From WTGU01 sp965242855 (lineage in GTDB: Bacteria; Pseudomonadota; Alphaproteobacteria; UBA828), in NCBI GenBank assembly GCA_965242855.1, contig OZ251509.1:62001-126000 (forward strand): a stretch of DNA of 64,000 nucleotides. The letters are read 5' to 3'. The position numbers were made by a program, and so were the translations under genes. Of this stretch, positions 8,182-16,733 are shown piece by piece. The notes under the pieces were generated by a model. The model was given only the letters and a program-made list of their open reading frames with translations, ran no database searches and was not told the origin of the DNA. The stretch's first letter is position 1. Every line of letters begins with the position of its first letter.

Positions 8182-8930
8182 CCGATCACCTTCGCGTCGT
8201 CGCGCAGCCGGGCCACGAGCGCGGCGGCGTCCTTCACCTTGACGCCCGCCTGGCGGCGCGGCGGCTCGGCCACCTTGCGGATCGCGAGCCGCGGTTCGAT
8301 GTCCACGCCGAACGCCTCGGCCTCCTTGCGGTCGATCGGCTTCCTCCTGGCCTTCATGATGTTGGGGAGGGAGGCGTAGCGCGGTTCGTTGAGCCGGAGA
8401 TCGGTGGTGACCACCGCCGGCAGGTCGACGTTCAGGGTCTCGAGCCCGCCGTCGATCTCGCGGGTCACGTCGGCGGTCTCTCCCTTGATCACGATCTCGG
8501 AGGCGAAGGTCGCCTGCGGCCAGTCCAGGAGCGCCGCCAGCATCTGGCCGGTCTGGTTGCTGTCGTCATCGATCGCCTGTTTACCGGCGATCACGAGGCC
8601 CGGCTTCTCCGCCTCGACGACCGCCTGCAGGAGCTTCGCCACCGCGAGCGGCTGGAGCGCGGCCTCGGTGGCGACGTGGATCGCCCGGTCCGCGCCCATC
8701 GCCAGCGCCGTGCGCAGCGTCTCCTGGACCTTCTCCCCGCCGGCGGAGACGACGACGATCTCCTCCGCGTGGCCGGCTTCCTTGATGCGCACCGCTTCCT
8801 CGACCGCGATCTCGCAGAAGGGGTTCATCGCCATCTTCACGTTGGCCGTTTCAACGCCGGTCTCGTCGGACCTGACCCGGACCTTCACGTTCGCGTCGAT
8901 GGTGCGCTTGATCGCGACGAGAACCTTCAT
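8178..8930 (-). CDS. etfB: Electron transfer flavoprotein beta subunit
   Basis: A 250-aa AMP-binding partner of EtfA. It starts MKVLVAIKRTIDANVKVRV, the standard EtfB N-terminus, with the ETF-beta signature near VTREIDGGLETLNVDLPAVVT. The frame is open 36 bases further, but the ATG at 8930 matches the family and has a GAGGAG ribosome-binding site. A promoter-like pair of boxes lies about 50 bp upstream. Confidence 0.96.
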   Translation of the reverse strand: MKVLVAIKRTIDANVKVRVRSDETGVETANVKMAMNPFCEIAVEEAVRIKEAGHAEEIVVVSAGGEKVQETLRTALAMGADRAIHVATEAALQPLAVAKLLQAVVEAEKPGLVIAGKQAIDDDSNQTGQMLAALLDWPQATFASEIVIKGETADVTREIDGGLETLNVDLPAVVTTDLRLNEPRYASLPNIMKARRKPIDRKEAEAFGVDIEPRLAIRKVAEPPRRQAGVKVKDAAALVARLRDDAKVIG

Positions 8931-8981
8931 CCGGCTCCTCGCTCCCGGAAGATACGGAAACCCCAACGTTTTCGCCGCCGC

Positions 8982-9010
8982 ACCCTAGGACCGCCCCGGA
9001 AGCGAGTCAA
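8982..9010 (-). promoter_or_regulatory. Candidate sigma-70-type promoter of etfB-etfA-hbd
   Basis: On the minus strand TTGACT (9005-9010) is followed after exactly 17 bases by TAGGGT (8982-8987), a typical alphaproteobacterial housekeeping spacing. The predicted start of transcription falls about 45 bases before the etfB ATG. Judged by eye only. Confidence 0.45.
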
Positions 9011-9080
9011 CGCCGCCCGCCCGCTCCCGGTGCGCGCCGCCTTGATTCCTCCCTTCTCCCGCGCAAGGGTTCGGGGCAGG

Positions 9081-10410
9081 ATGGGCCGCAGGAAGCGAGG
9101 ACGTCGCGCGCCGGGAGCGCGGGCGAAGCGGACCGCCCCGGCGCGGGCGGGCGCGCCGGCAGCGGCCGCCTCCGCCCCCGCCGCCGCCCGCTGGTACGCG
9201 CGCCGCGAAACCCTCGCCGCCCTGGCCCTCGCCCTCCTGGTGGCCGCCAGCTACGGACCCGCCTTCCTCGCCGGCTTCGTCTGGGACGACGAAGCGTTCA
9301 CGGAGGCCGGGGCTGTGCGGGAATTGTCCGGCCTCGGGCGCATCTGGTCCTCTCCCTACGCCATCGAGAACGAGGGGCATTACTGGCCATTGGTCTATAC
9401 GAGCTTCTGGCTGGAGCACAAGCTGTGGGGCTACGCCCCGGCCGGCTACCACGTCGTCAACGTCCTCCTCCATCTCGCCAACACCCTCCTCCTCTGGCGC
9501 ATCGCACGGCGCCTCCCCCTGCACGGCGCATGGCCCCTCGCCGCCCTGTTCGCCGTCCATCCTCTCCACGTCGAATCCGTCGCCTGGATCATCGAGCGCA
9601 AGGACCTCCTCTCCGGCCTGTTCTATCTCACCGCATTCCTGGCCTGGCTCCGCTTCGCGGAAGAGACCCGGCCCGGACGGGGCGCACGGCATTACCTTCT
9701 GGCGCTCGCGCTGTTCGCCTTGGGGATGCTGTGCAAGTCCATCGTGGTGACGCTGCCGGCGGCGTTGCTGATCTGGCGCTGGTGGAAGCGGGGGCGGGTG
9801 ACGGGCGCCGACCTGCTGCGTCTCGCGCCCTTCGTCGCGGTGGGGGCGGCGATGGCGGCGGCGGACGTGTCGTTCTACAACGTGCGGGAGCCGGTTTCGC
9901 TCGACTATTCGGCGCTGGAGCGCGTGCTGATCGCGTCGCAGGCGCTGTGGTTCTATGTGGGCAAGCTGTTCTGGCCGGGCGGCCTGGCGGTGATCTATCC
10001 GCACTGGGAGGTGAGTGCGGGTGACGCGGTGTCGTGGGTTTACGTGGCGGCGTCTGCGGGTGTTGGGTTGGGCTTGTGGTTTCTGCGCCGCCGGGTGGGG
10101 CGTGGACCGCTGGCGGGTGTGTCGTTTTTCGTGGTGACGCTGTCTCCTGTTCTGGGTTTTGTGGACTACGGCTACATGCAGTTTTCGTTTGTTGCGGACC
10201 GCCACCAGTATCTGGCGGGGATTGGTTTGATGCTGGTGGTTGTGGGAGGGGCGGCCTATGGGGTGGGTCGCCTGCCGTCGGGTCTGTGGCGGCGGGGAGC
10301 GGCGGGCGCGGGTGTGGCAGTGCTGGCGGTGCTGGCGGCGTTGACTTGGCGTCACGCCGAAATCTACCGGGACGAAGTGACCTTCTTCACCCATATCACC
10401 GCGCACAACC
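9081..10410 (+). repeat. Large direct repeat, copy 1 (paired with 10990-12319)
   Basis: The first ~1.3 kb of this gene is repeated in the next gene. From about 9375 to 10360 I count only about twenty differences against 11284-12267. Between about 9285 and 9370, and again after about 10370, the copies diverge clearly. This indicates recent duplication or ongoing gene conversion confined to the membrane core. Confidence 0.9.
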
Positions 10411-10889
10411 CCACGGCGCGCGGCGTGCAACAGAATCTCGGCAAGGCCCTGCTCGACGCGCAACGTCCGGAGGAAGCGCTGGCCGCTTCCCGCGCCGCCG
10501 TGGAACACGCGCCGGACGACGTCAAGGCCCATGCCAACGCCGGTGTCGCGCTCATACGCCTGGGCCGGCTCGACGAGGCGGAGGAACAGCTGCGCCGCGC
10601 CCTGGCGCTCGATCCGCGCCATCCGATCGCCCTCCAGAATCTGGCGGAGTCGCTCAGGAAGCAGGAACGATTCGACGAAGCGCTCGGCTACTATCGCGCC
10701 GCGATCGAGGCGGACGCCGGGAACGCCCTCCCGCACGCCGGCATGGGCCACGCGCTGGTCGGCCTCGGGCGGTACGAGGAAGCCATCCGGAGCCTCGACC
10801 GGGCGCTGGCGCTGGCGCCGGGGCTGGAATCGGTGCGGGCCATGCGCGAAACGGCGCTGGCGCGCTTGCGGCAGGCGGAGGACCGTTGA
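9081..10889 (+). CDS. TMTC-like GT-C membrane glycosyltransferase with TPR tail, copy 1
   Basis: A 602-aa protein. A 24-residue Arg/Lys-rich N-terminal tail (MGRRKRGRRAPGARAKR) precedes about ten membrane helices (residues ~45-430) and four TPRs (~437-600). The first luminal loop carries WDD at residues 68-70, the acidic pair expected of GT-C lipid-donor glycosyltransferases. FAVHPLHVESVAWIIERKD is very close to the VHPxHTEAVxxxxGR segment of eukaryotic TMTC O-mannosyltransferases, which also end in TPRs. Donor and acceptor are unknown; a polyprenyl-phosphate sugar is inferred. The start at 9081 matches the paralogue's start. Nearly identical to the gene at 10990 in the membrane part. Confidence 0.8.
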   Translation: MGRRKRGRRAPGARAKRTAPARAGAPAAAASAPAAARWYARRETLAALALALLVAASYGPAFLAGFVWDDEAFTEAGAVRELSGLGRIWSSPYAIENEGHYWPLVYTSFWLEHKLWGYAPAGYHVVNVLLHLANTLLLWRIARRLPLHGAWPLAALFAVHPLHVESVAWIIERKDLLSGLFYLTAFLAWLRFAEETRPGRGARHYLLALALFALGMLCKSIVVTLPAALLIWRWWKRGRVTGADLLRLAPFVAVGAAMAAADVSFYNVREPVSLDYSALERVLIASQALWFYVGKLFWPGGLAVIYPHWEVSAGDAVSWVYVAASAGVGLGLWFLRRRVGRGPLAGVSFFVVTLSPVLGFVDYGYMQFSFVADRHQYLAGIGLMLVVVGGAAYGVGRLPSGLWRRGAAGAGVAVLAVLAALTWRHAEIYRDEVTFFTHITAHNPTARGVQQNLGKALLDAQRPEEALAASRAAVEHAPDDVKAHANAGVALIRLGRLDEAEEQLRRALALDPRHPIALQNLAESLRKQERFDEALGYYRAAIEADAGNALPHAGMGHALVGLGRYEEAIRSLDRALALAPGLESVRAMRETALARLRQAEDR

Positions 10890-10989
10890 GGATGCCGCGT
10901 GCTCCATGCGCGGTCCGTCGCGAAACGGGCCGGGTGGCCTCGGTGCGGCGCCCCGACCCGCGGCGGACACGCGGAGAAAGGTGACGGCG

Positions 10990-12319
10990 ATGGGCCGCAG
11001 GAAGCGAGGACGGCGTGCGCCGGGAGCGCGGGCGAAGCGGACCGCCCCGGCGCGGGCGGGCGCGCCGGCGGTGGTTGCCTCCGCCCCCGCCGACGCCCGC
11101 TGGTACGCGCGCCGCGAGACCCTCGCCGCCCTGGCCCTCGCCCTCCTGGTGGCCGCCAGCTACGGACCCGCCTTCCACGCCGGCTTCGTCTGGGACGATC
11201 GGATTTTCGTCCAGGCCCTCTCCGTCCGGGACCTGGACGGCCTCGGGCGCATCTGGTTCTCGCCTTCGGAGATCAAGGACGAAGGGCATTACTGGCCATT
11301 GGTCTATACGAGCTTCTGGCTGGAGCACAAGCTGTGGGGCTACGCCCCGGCCGGATACCATGTCGTCAACGTCCTCCTCCACCTCGCCAACACCCTCCTC
11401 CTCTGGCGCATCGCACGGCGCCTCCCCCTGCACGGCGCATGGCCCCTCGCCGCCCTGTTCGCCGTCCATCCTCTCCACGTCGAATCCGTCGCCTGGATCA
11501 TCGAGCGCAAGGACCTCCTCTCCGGCCTGTTCTATCTCGCCGCATTCCTGGCCTGGCTCCGCTTCGCGGAAGAGACCCGGCCCGGACGGGGCGCACAGCA
11601 TTACCTCCTGGCGCTCGCGCTGTTCGCCTTGGGGATGCTGTGCAAGTCCATCGTGGTGACGCTGCCGGCGGCGCTGCTGATCTGGCGCTGGTGGAAGCGG
11701 GGACGGGTGACGGGCGCCGACCTGCTGCGTCTCGCGCCCTTCGTCGCGGTGGGGGCGGCGATGGCGGCGGCGGACGTGTCGTTCTACAACGTGCGGGAGC
11801 CGGTTTCGCTCGACTATTCGGCGCTGGAGCGCGTGCTGATCGCGTCGCAGGCGCTGTGGTTCTATGTGGGCAAGCTGTTCTGGCCGGGCGGCCTGGCGGT
11901 GATCTATTCGCACTGGGAGGTGAGTGCGGGGGACGCGGTTGCGTGGGTTTACGTGGCGGCGTCTGCGGGTGTTGGGTTGGGCTTGTGGTTTCTGCGCCGC
12001 CGGGTGGGGCGTGGACCGCTGGCGGGTGTGTCGTTTTTCGTGGTGACGCTGTCTCCTGTTCTGGGTTTTGTGGACTACGGCTACATGCAGTTTTCGTTTG
12101 TTGCGGACCGCCACCAGTATCTGGCGGGGATTGGTTTGATGCTGGTGGTTGTGGGAGGGGCGGCCTATGGGGTGGGTCGCCTGCCGTCGGGTCCGTGGCG
12201 GTGGGGGGCGGCGGGCGCGGGTGTGGCGGTGCTGGCGGTGCTGGCGGCGTTGACTTGGCGTCACGCCGCAATCTATCGGGACGGGGAGACCCTGTTCACC
12301 CATATCATCGCGCACAACC
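10990..12319 (+). repeat. Large direct repeat, copy 2 (paired with 9081-10410)
   Basis: Second copy of the GT-C membrane-core repeat; see 9081-10410. The upstream spacer (10890-10989) is not part of the repeat except close to the start codon. Confidence 0.9.
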
Positions 12320-12795
12320 CCACGGCACGGTTCGCCCATCGCAATCTGGGCGAGGCCTTGACGGTGGAGGGACGCTGGGAGGAAGCCCTCGCCGCCTTTC
12401 GCGTCGCCGTGGAACACGCGCCGGACGACGACCGAGACCACTCCAACGTGGGCGCCGCGCTGATCATGCTGGATCGTCTCGACGAGGCCGAGGAGCCGTT
12501 CCGCCGCGCTCTGGCGCTCGACCCCAAGTCGGTTTATGCCCTGCAAAATCTGGCCGCGCTGGAGGTCAGGCGGCAACGCTATGGCGAGGCGCTCGCTCTC
12601 TATCGTCGCCTCGTCGAGGTCGATCCCCGCAACCCGAGCGCCCATCACGGCGTGGGCACCGCGCTGTATTACCTGGGAAGGTTCGACGCGGCGCTCGAGG
12701 CCCTGGAGCGCGCCCTGGACCTGGACCCGATGCGCGACGACATACGCACCAATCGCGACGAGGTGCTGGCGATCCTGCAACGGCGCGGGCAATGA
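10990..12795 (+). CDS. TMTC-like GT-C membrane glycosyltransferase with TPR tail, copy 2
   Basis: A 601-aa paralogue of the gene at 9081, about 100 bp downstream of it. It has the same basic tail, the same WDD loop and an almost identical membrane core (GHYWPLVYTSFW, FAVHPLHVESVAWIIERKD). It differs in a ~28-residue stretch of the first luminal loop (RIFVQALSVRDLDG instead of EAFTEAGAVRELSG) and throughout its four C-terminal TPRs. If TPRs and luminal loop face the acceptor, as in TMTC proteins, the copies may serve different acceptors with the same donor. That is inference. Confidence 0.8.
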   Translation: MGRRKRGRRAPGARAKRTAPARAGAPAVVASAPADARWYARRETLAALALALLVAASYGPAFHAGFVWDDRIFVQALSVRDLDGLGRIWFSPSEIKDEGHYWPLVYTSFWLEHKLWGYAPAGYHVVNVLLHLANTLLLWRIARRLPLHGAWPLAALFAVHPLHVESVAWIIERKDLLSGLFYLAAFLAWLRFAEETRPGRGAQHYLLALALFALGMLCKSIVVTLPAALLIWRWWKRGRVTGADLLRLAPFVAVGAAMAAADVSFYNVREPVSLDYSALERVLIASQALWFYVGKLFWPGGLAVIYSHWEVSAGDAVAWVYVAASAGVGLGLWFLRRRVGRGPLAGVSFFVVTLSPVLGFVDYGYMQFSFVADRHQYLAGIGLMLVVVGGAAYGVGRLPSGPWRWGAAGAGVAVLAVLAALTWRHAAIYRDGETLFTHIIAHNPTARFAHRNLGEALTVEGRWEEALAAFRVAVEHAPDDDRDHSNVGAALIMLDRLDEAEEPFRRALALDPKSVYALQNLAALEVRRQRYGEALALYRRLVEVDPRNPSAHHGVGTALYYLGRFDAALEALERALDLDPMRDDIRTNRDEVLAILQRRGQ

Positions 12796-12829
12796 GCCGG
12801 CGCGGGCGATAGCGGGGGACGCCTCCACG

Positions 12830-14953
12830 ATGGCCCGGAAGAAACGACGATCGGCCGGCAGGGGCGCGCGGCGGCAAGCGGCGCCCAAGCCGGCACGGCG
12901 ACCGCCTGCCCCGCCGACGCCGAGGCGGTGGGTGCCGCCGCTCCGCGCGACGCTCCCGGCTCTGCATCCGCTCAGGCCGCGGATGGACGCCATCGGCATG
13001 GCGTTGCTCTTCGTCGGCGCGTTCGCACTCTACGCCGTTTCGGCGCCGCGCACCGTGATGCTGGAGGACGACGGCCTCTTCATCACCACTGCGACCTTCG
13101 CCGGCGTCGCGCATCCGCCGGGCTATCCGCTCTACGTCCTGTTCGGCTGGCTCGCCTCGCATGTGCCGCTCGGCGAGGTGGCCTGGCGGGTCCATGCGCT
13201 GAGCGGCCTTATGGGCGCGCTCACCTGCGCCTGCATCGCCTGGGTCGTGCTGCGCCGCACCGGCAACCGGCCCGCCGCCTGGCTGGCCGGCGCGGCGCTC
13301 GCGGCCTCCGAGCATTTCTGGTCCCAGGCCATCATCGCCGACGTCTATACGACGAACACCGCGGCGGTGTTTCTGACTCTGGCCCTCGTGCAGGAAGCGG
13401 CGGCGGCGCGGCGCACGCGCCTGTGGATCGCGGCGGCGGCGGTCTACGGCCTGGGCCTCGCCAACCACTATCCACTGCTGATTCTGGCGAGTCCTCTCTT
13501 CGTCGCCTACGCCGTGGGGGCGGGAAGGGATTTCCGACGCCGGATCCCGTATCTGGTTCCGGTCGCCGCGCTCGCCGCGGCCGCCCTCTACGGCTGGATG
13601 GTGTGGCGCTCCCACCAGCCGGCGCCGGTCAATTTCCTCGGTCCGATCGGCTCCTGGGGCGAGTTCCTTTCCTTCGTCGACCGCAGCATCTATTCGCACA
13701 TCGACGAGAACCCCAACGCCGGCCTCGCCGACAAGCTGTCCTTCGCTGGGCACTTCCTGGTGCAGGCGCTGCTGCAATTCGGCGTGATCGGCACCCTCGT
13801 CGCGCTGTGGGGCGCGTTCGCGTCCTGCCGGAGCGGCTGGCGCCTCGGGCTCTCCTGCGAAGCGCTCGCCTTCGTGGCCAGCAGTTTCCTGCTCATCGCC
13901 ATGCTCGGGTTCAACTACGAGCCGCTCAGGATCTCCACCTTCCGCCCGTACCCGCTGATCGCCTACGGCATCCTCGCGCTCTGGCTGGGCCATGGGGCGG
14001 ACGCGCTGACGCGCTGGGTGCGCGTGCGGCGGGCGCGGCTGCTTCCGGCGGCCTACGCGGCGGGCGCGCTCCTGGTGGCGGGTCTCTGCGCCTGGAACGT
14101 CGGGGTCAACTACCGCCCCCACGACAGGTTTGCCGAGGAGCAGGCGCAGGCGCTGCTCGACATCACCGTGAAAGACAGCGTCTTCGTTCTGTATTCGGAC
14201 CCGTTCGTGGGCCCCATGTCCTACCTCCACTGGGTGAAAGGACTGCGCCCGGACCTGCGGTTGCTGGAGTATCACGGCGTCTACATCGACGATCGGGTCG
14301 TGCGCCCGTTGTCGTCCACGAAGCGGAAGACCGCCGACTGGGCCGCGTTCCTCCGGGATGCGGACCGGCCGGTGTATTCCCTCTGGTACGGCCCGGCCTT
14401 CTCGGCGGCGGGGCTCGCCCATCTGGGATTCTTCGTGCAGGTCCACGAGGACGCCGGACCGGGGCGGATCGAAATCAGGGGCAACGACAAGGCCAAGGCG
14501 TATTTCAGGAAGCTGATCGAGATGCCACCGCCGGCGGACATGCCGACCGCCATCCACCGCAACGAAATGTTACGCGCCTACGGCGAATATCTGGGCCTCG
14601 CGCAGGTGAACGGGCAATCTCCGATGAACGCTTACGTGACGGACGTCCTGCCGCTGGCGGAAGGCAATTACTGGTCGCTGATCGGCATGTCCAAGGCGCT
14701 CGTGACGCAGCCGGGCGAGCGAGCGCTGCGGCTGGCGGACTCCTACTTGCGCAAGGCCAAGCAGATCGCGGAGGACGACCGCGGCAAGGAGGCCCTGGCG
14801 ACGGTGCTCTTCGTGGAGGGGCAGGTCGAGCGGCGGAAAGGCGATGCCGATCGGGCGCGGGCGCTCTTCCGCGAGTCCTTGCGGATCGACCGGAGCGACT
14901 CCAACCCGTCTCGAGAGGCGCTCGCGGCGCTGGAGGCCGCCGCGCCGGAGTAG
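12830..14953 (+). CDS. DUF2723 (TMEM260-like) GT-C glycosyltransferase with C-terminal TPR-like helices
   Basis: A 707-aa protein. A ~35-residue basic, Pro-rich cytosolic tail (MARKKRRSAGRGARR...) precedes a multi-helix membrane domain. The first luminal loop reads LEDDGLFITTATFAGVAHPPGYPLYV, the DUF2723 hallmark with the acidic pair and HPPGYPLY; human TMEM260, an O-mannosyltransferase, belongs to this family. A soluble C-terminal half follows, with at least one TPR-like repeat (ADRARALFRESLRIDRS). The frame is open upstream inside the previous gene, but ATG 12830 gives a tail like its neighbours'. Donor and acceptor are unknown. Confidence 0.82.
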   Translation: MARKKRRSAGRGARRQAAPKPARRPPAPPTPRRWVPPLRATLPALHPLRPRMDAIGMALLFVGAFALYAVSAPRTVMLEDDGLFITTATFAGVAHPPGYPLYVLFGWLASHVPLGEVAWRVHALSGLMGALTCACIAWVVLRRTGNRPAAWLAGAALAASEHFWSQAIIADVYTTNTAAVFLTLALVQEAAAARRTRLWIAAAAVYGLGLANHYPLLILASPLFVAYAVGAGRDFRRRIPYLVPVAALAAAALYGWMVWRSHQPAPVNFLGPIGSWGEFLSFVDRSIYSHIDENPNAGLADKLSFAGHFLVQALLQFGVIGTLVALWGAFASCRSGWRLGLSCEALAFVASSFLLIAMLGFNYEPLRISTFRPYPLIAYGILALWLGHGADALTRWVRVRRARLLPAAYAAGALLVAGLCAWNVGVNYRPHDRFAEEQAQALLDITVKDSVFVLYSDPFVGPMSYLHWVKGLRPDLRLLEYHGVYIDDRVVRPLSSTKRKTADWAAFLRDADRPVYSLWYGPAFSAAGLAHLGFFVQVHEDAGPGRIEIRGNDKAKAYFRKLIEMPPPADMPTAIHRNEMLRAYGEYLGLAQVNGQSPMNAYVTDVLPLAEGNYWSLIGMSKALVTQPGERALRLADSYLRKAKQIAEDDRGKEALATVLFVEGQVERRKGDADRARALFRESLRIDRSDSNPSREALAALEAAAPE

Positions 14954-14980
14954 CGCGGGGCGGGGGAGCGAGAAAGCCGC

Positions 14981-16711
14981 ATGGCGAGGGCGAAGAAGCG
15001 GAGGAAAGGCGCGGCGCGAAGGGCGCGGCGCACGGTGGAGCGGCCCCGGCTGGAACGAGGCGCGCCGGCGCGCCTCGGCAGGGCCGCGCGCGTCGCGCCG
15101 GAGGTGCTGCTGCATCCGCAGGCGCCCGCGGAGCCGGTGTGGAAATACCTGTGGCCCGTGCTCGCGCTGGCCTTCGCCGCGCGCGCGGCCGTCGCCCTCT
15201 CCGGCGACTTCGCGACGCACCCGGACGAGATCATGCAGTACCTGGAGCAGGCGCACCGCCTGGTCTTCGGCAACGGCATCGTCCACTGGGAGCAGTTCTA
15301 CGGCGCCCGCTCATGGCTGGTGCCGGGCCTCGTCGCCGGCGTATTGGCGCTGTTCGACGCCGTGGGCCTCGGCCAGCCGGTCTGGTACGTCGGCGGCGTC
15401 AAGCTCGTCTTCTGCGCGCTTTCCCTGGCGGTCCCGGCGGGGATGTATTTCTTCGCGCGCGGGCATTTCGGCGAGGGCGCGGCGCGGGTCGCGCTGCTGG
15501 CCGGTGCCTTCTGGTACGAGCTGGTCGGCTTCGCCCACAAGCCGATGACCGAGTTCGTGGCCACCGGCCTGCTGATGGCGTTGCTGGCGCTGTGCGTGCG
15601 GCCCGGCCCGGTCCGGCCGGGGATCGTCTGGCCGGCGGCCTTGCTCGCGGTGCTGGCCGCGGCGGTGCGGATGCAATACGCCCCGCTCGCACTCGCGCTG
15701 CTCGTCCTGCTCTTCCTGCGGGCCGGCGGGGCGTCCGGGGAAGGCGGCGCGTGGTGGCGGGGCGCGCGGGCGCAGCTCGCGCTCGCCGCGGTCCTGTTCT
15801 TCCTCGCGGTCGGTGCGTTCGACGCGGCGACATGGGACGCCGAGTTGTTCCACTCCTATCTCGCCAATCTGCGGTTCAATCTGGCGCTGGAGGAGGCGCG
15901 CGCAGGTTCAAGCCCGCCCTGGCAGTATCTGTGGTGGTCCCTGCTCACCGCGGCGGGGCTGAGCGCGCTCTGCCTGGCGCCGTCGGTGCGTGAGCCGCGC
16001 CGCTACGGGCTTCTCCTCGGGCTCGTCGTCCTGGCGCTGCTCGTCCATTCCGCGGAGGCGCACAAGGAGTACCGCTTCGTCTTCGTCGTGATCCCGCTCT
16101 GGCTGCTGATCGGCGCCGACGCGGCAGTGCGGCTCGCCACCCGCCGGCGGGCGTGGGTCCTCGGCGCGGCCGGCGCTGCGTTCACGGCGGTTTCCATGGC
16201 CGGGCTCCTGAACGCCCTTCCCCGCCAGGACGACGCCTACAGGCTGATCTTCGCACCGGAGGAGACCCCCGTCAGGTTCGTCCGCGACCGGGATCCCCTC
16301 TTCGCCGTCTACCGTTATCTCGCTGAGGCGCCCGGCATCCTCGCCGTGTGGCACATCGACCGCCACTATCACGCCCTTCCCGGCTATTACTACCTCCACC
16401 GCAAGATACCGCTTTACGACGCCACCACCGGCGCCGGCCTCATCGGTACGGACATGCCGACGGTCCTGGCTTCGGTCAGCCACATCCTGTCCTCGGATCC
16501 GGGCCTTTCCGCCCCCGGCTACGCGGAGGAGCGGACCTTCGGCGACCTCCGCATCCTGCGCCGCGTGGAGAACGACACGCCCGTCCGCCGCTGGCGCGAA
16601 TTCACGCCGACCGTGACCGAAGCATCGGCCGACCGGATCATGCCCCGGCTCTACCCCGACGCCCCGGCGCCGCCGGCCGATTTCGGGATCCGCTTCGTCG
16701 CGCCGGAATGA
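14981..16711 (+). CDS. GT22-type (ALG9/PIG-B-like) GT-C mannosyltransferase
   Basis: A 576-aa membrane protein with the same kind of N-terminal tail as its neighbours (MARAKKRRKGAARRARR). The first luminal loop has THPDEIMQYLEQAH, the HPDE motif of GT22 lipid-linked mannosyltransferases. The later HKEYRFVFVVIPLW is the second hallmark of that family (HKExRF). In eukaryotes these enzymes use dolichyl-phosphate mannose to extend GPI or N-glycan precursors; here the acceptor is unknown. It lies 27 bp downstream of the DUF2723 gene, so both are likely co-transcribed. It converges with the GT2-GtrA gene, which may supply its donor. Confidence 0.82.
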   Translation: MARAKKRRKGAARRARRTVERPRLERGAPARLGRAARVAPEVLLHPQAPAEPVWKYLWPVLALAFAARAAVALSGDFATHPDEIMQYLEQAHRLVFGNGIVHWEQFYGARSWLVPGLVAGVLALFDAVGLGQPVWYVGGVKLVFCALSLAVPAGMYFFARGHFGEGAARVALLAGAFWYELVGFAHKPMTEFVATGLLMALLALCVRPGPVRPGIVWPAALLAVLAAAVRMQYAPLALALLVLLFLRAGGASGEGGAWWRGARAQLALAAVLFFLAVGAFDAATWDAELFHSYLANLRFNLALEEARAGSSPPWQYLWWSLLTAAGLSALCLAPSVREPRRYGLLLGLVVLALLVHSAEAHKEYRFVFVVIPLWLLIGADAAVRLATRRRAWVLGAAGAAFTAVSMAGLLNALPRQDDAYRLIFAPEETPVRFVRDRDPLFAVYRYLAEAPGILAVWHIDRHYHALPGYYYLHRKIPLYDATTGAGLIGTDMPTVLASVSHILSSDPGLSAPGYAEERTFGDLRILRRVENDTPVRRWREFTPTVTEASADRIMPRLYPDAPAPPADFGIRFVAPE

Positions 16712-16718
16712 CGGCCCG

Positions 16719-16733
16719 CCCGGCTACGCCGGG
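16719..16733. terminator. Small hairpin between convergent glycosyltransferase genes
   Basis: Perfect 6-bp stem CCCGGC-TAC-GCCGGG lying 7 bases after the GT22 stop and covering the stop codon of the convergent GT2-GtrA gene. No U-run. A weak candidate. Confidence 0.3.

Noticed and set aside
8985..10970. Antisense open frames across both GT-C genes
   Set aside because: They mirror the duplicated coding sequence, lack any domain, and are explained by few stop codons at high GC.
12566..14557. 663-aa antisense frame over the DUF2723 gene
   Set aside because: Asp/Arg/Gly/His-rich shadow with no motif; the sense strand has the DUF2723 hallmark.
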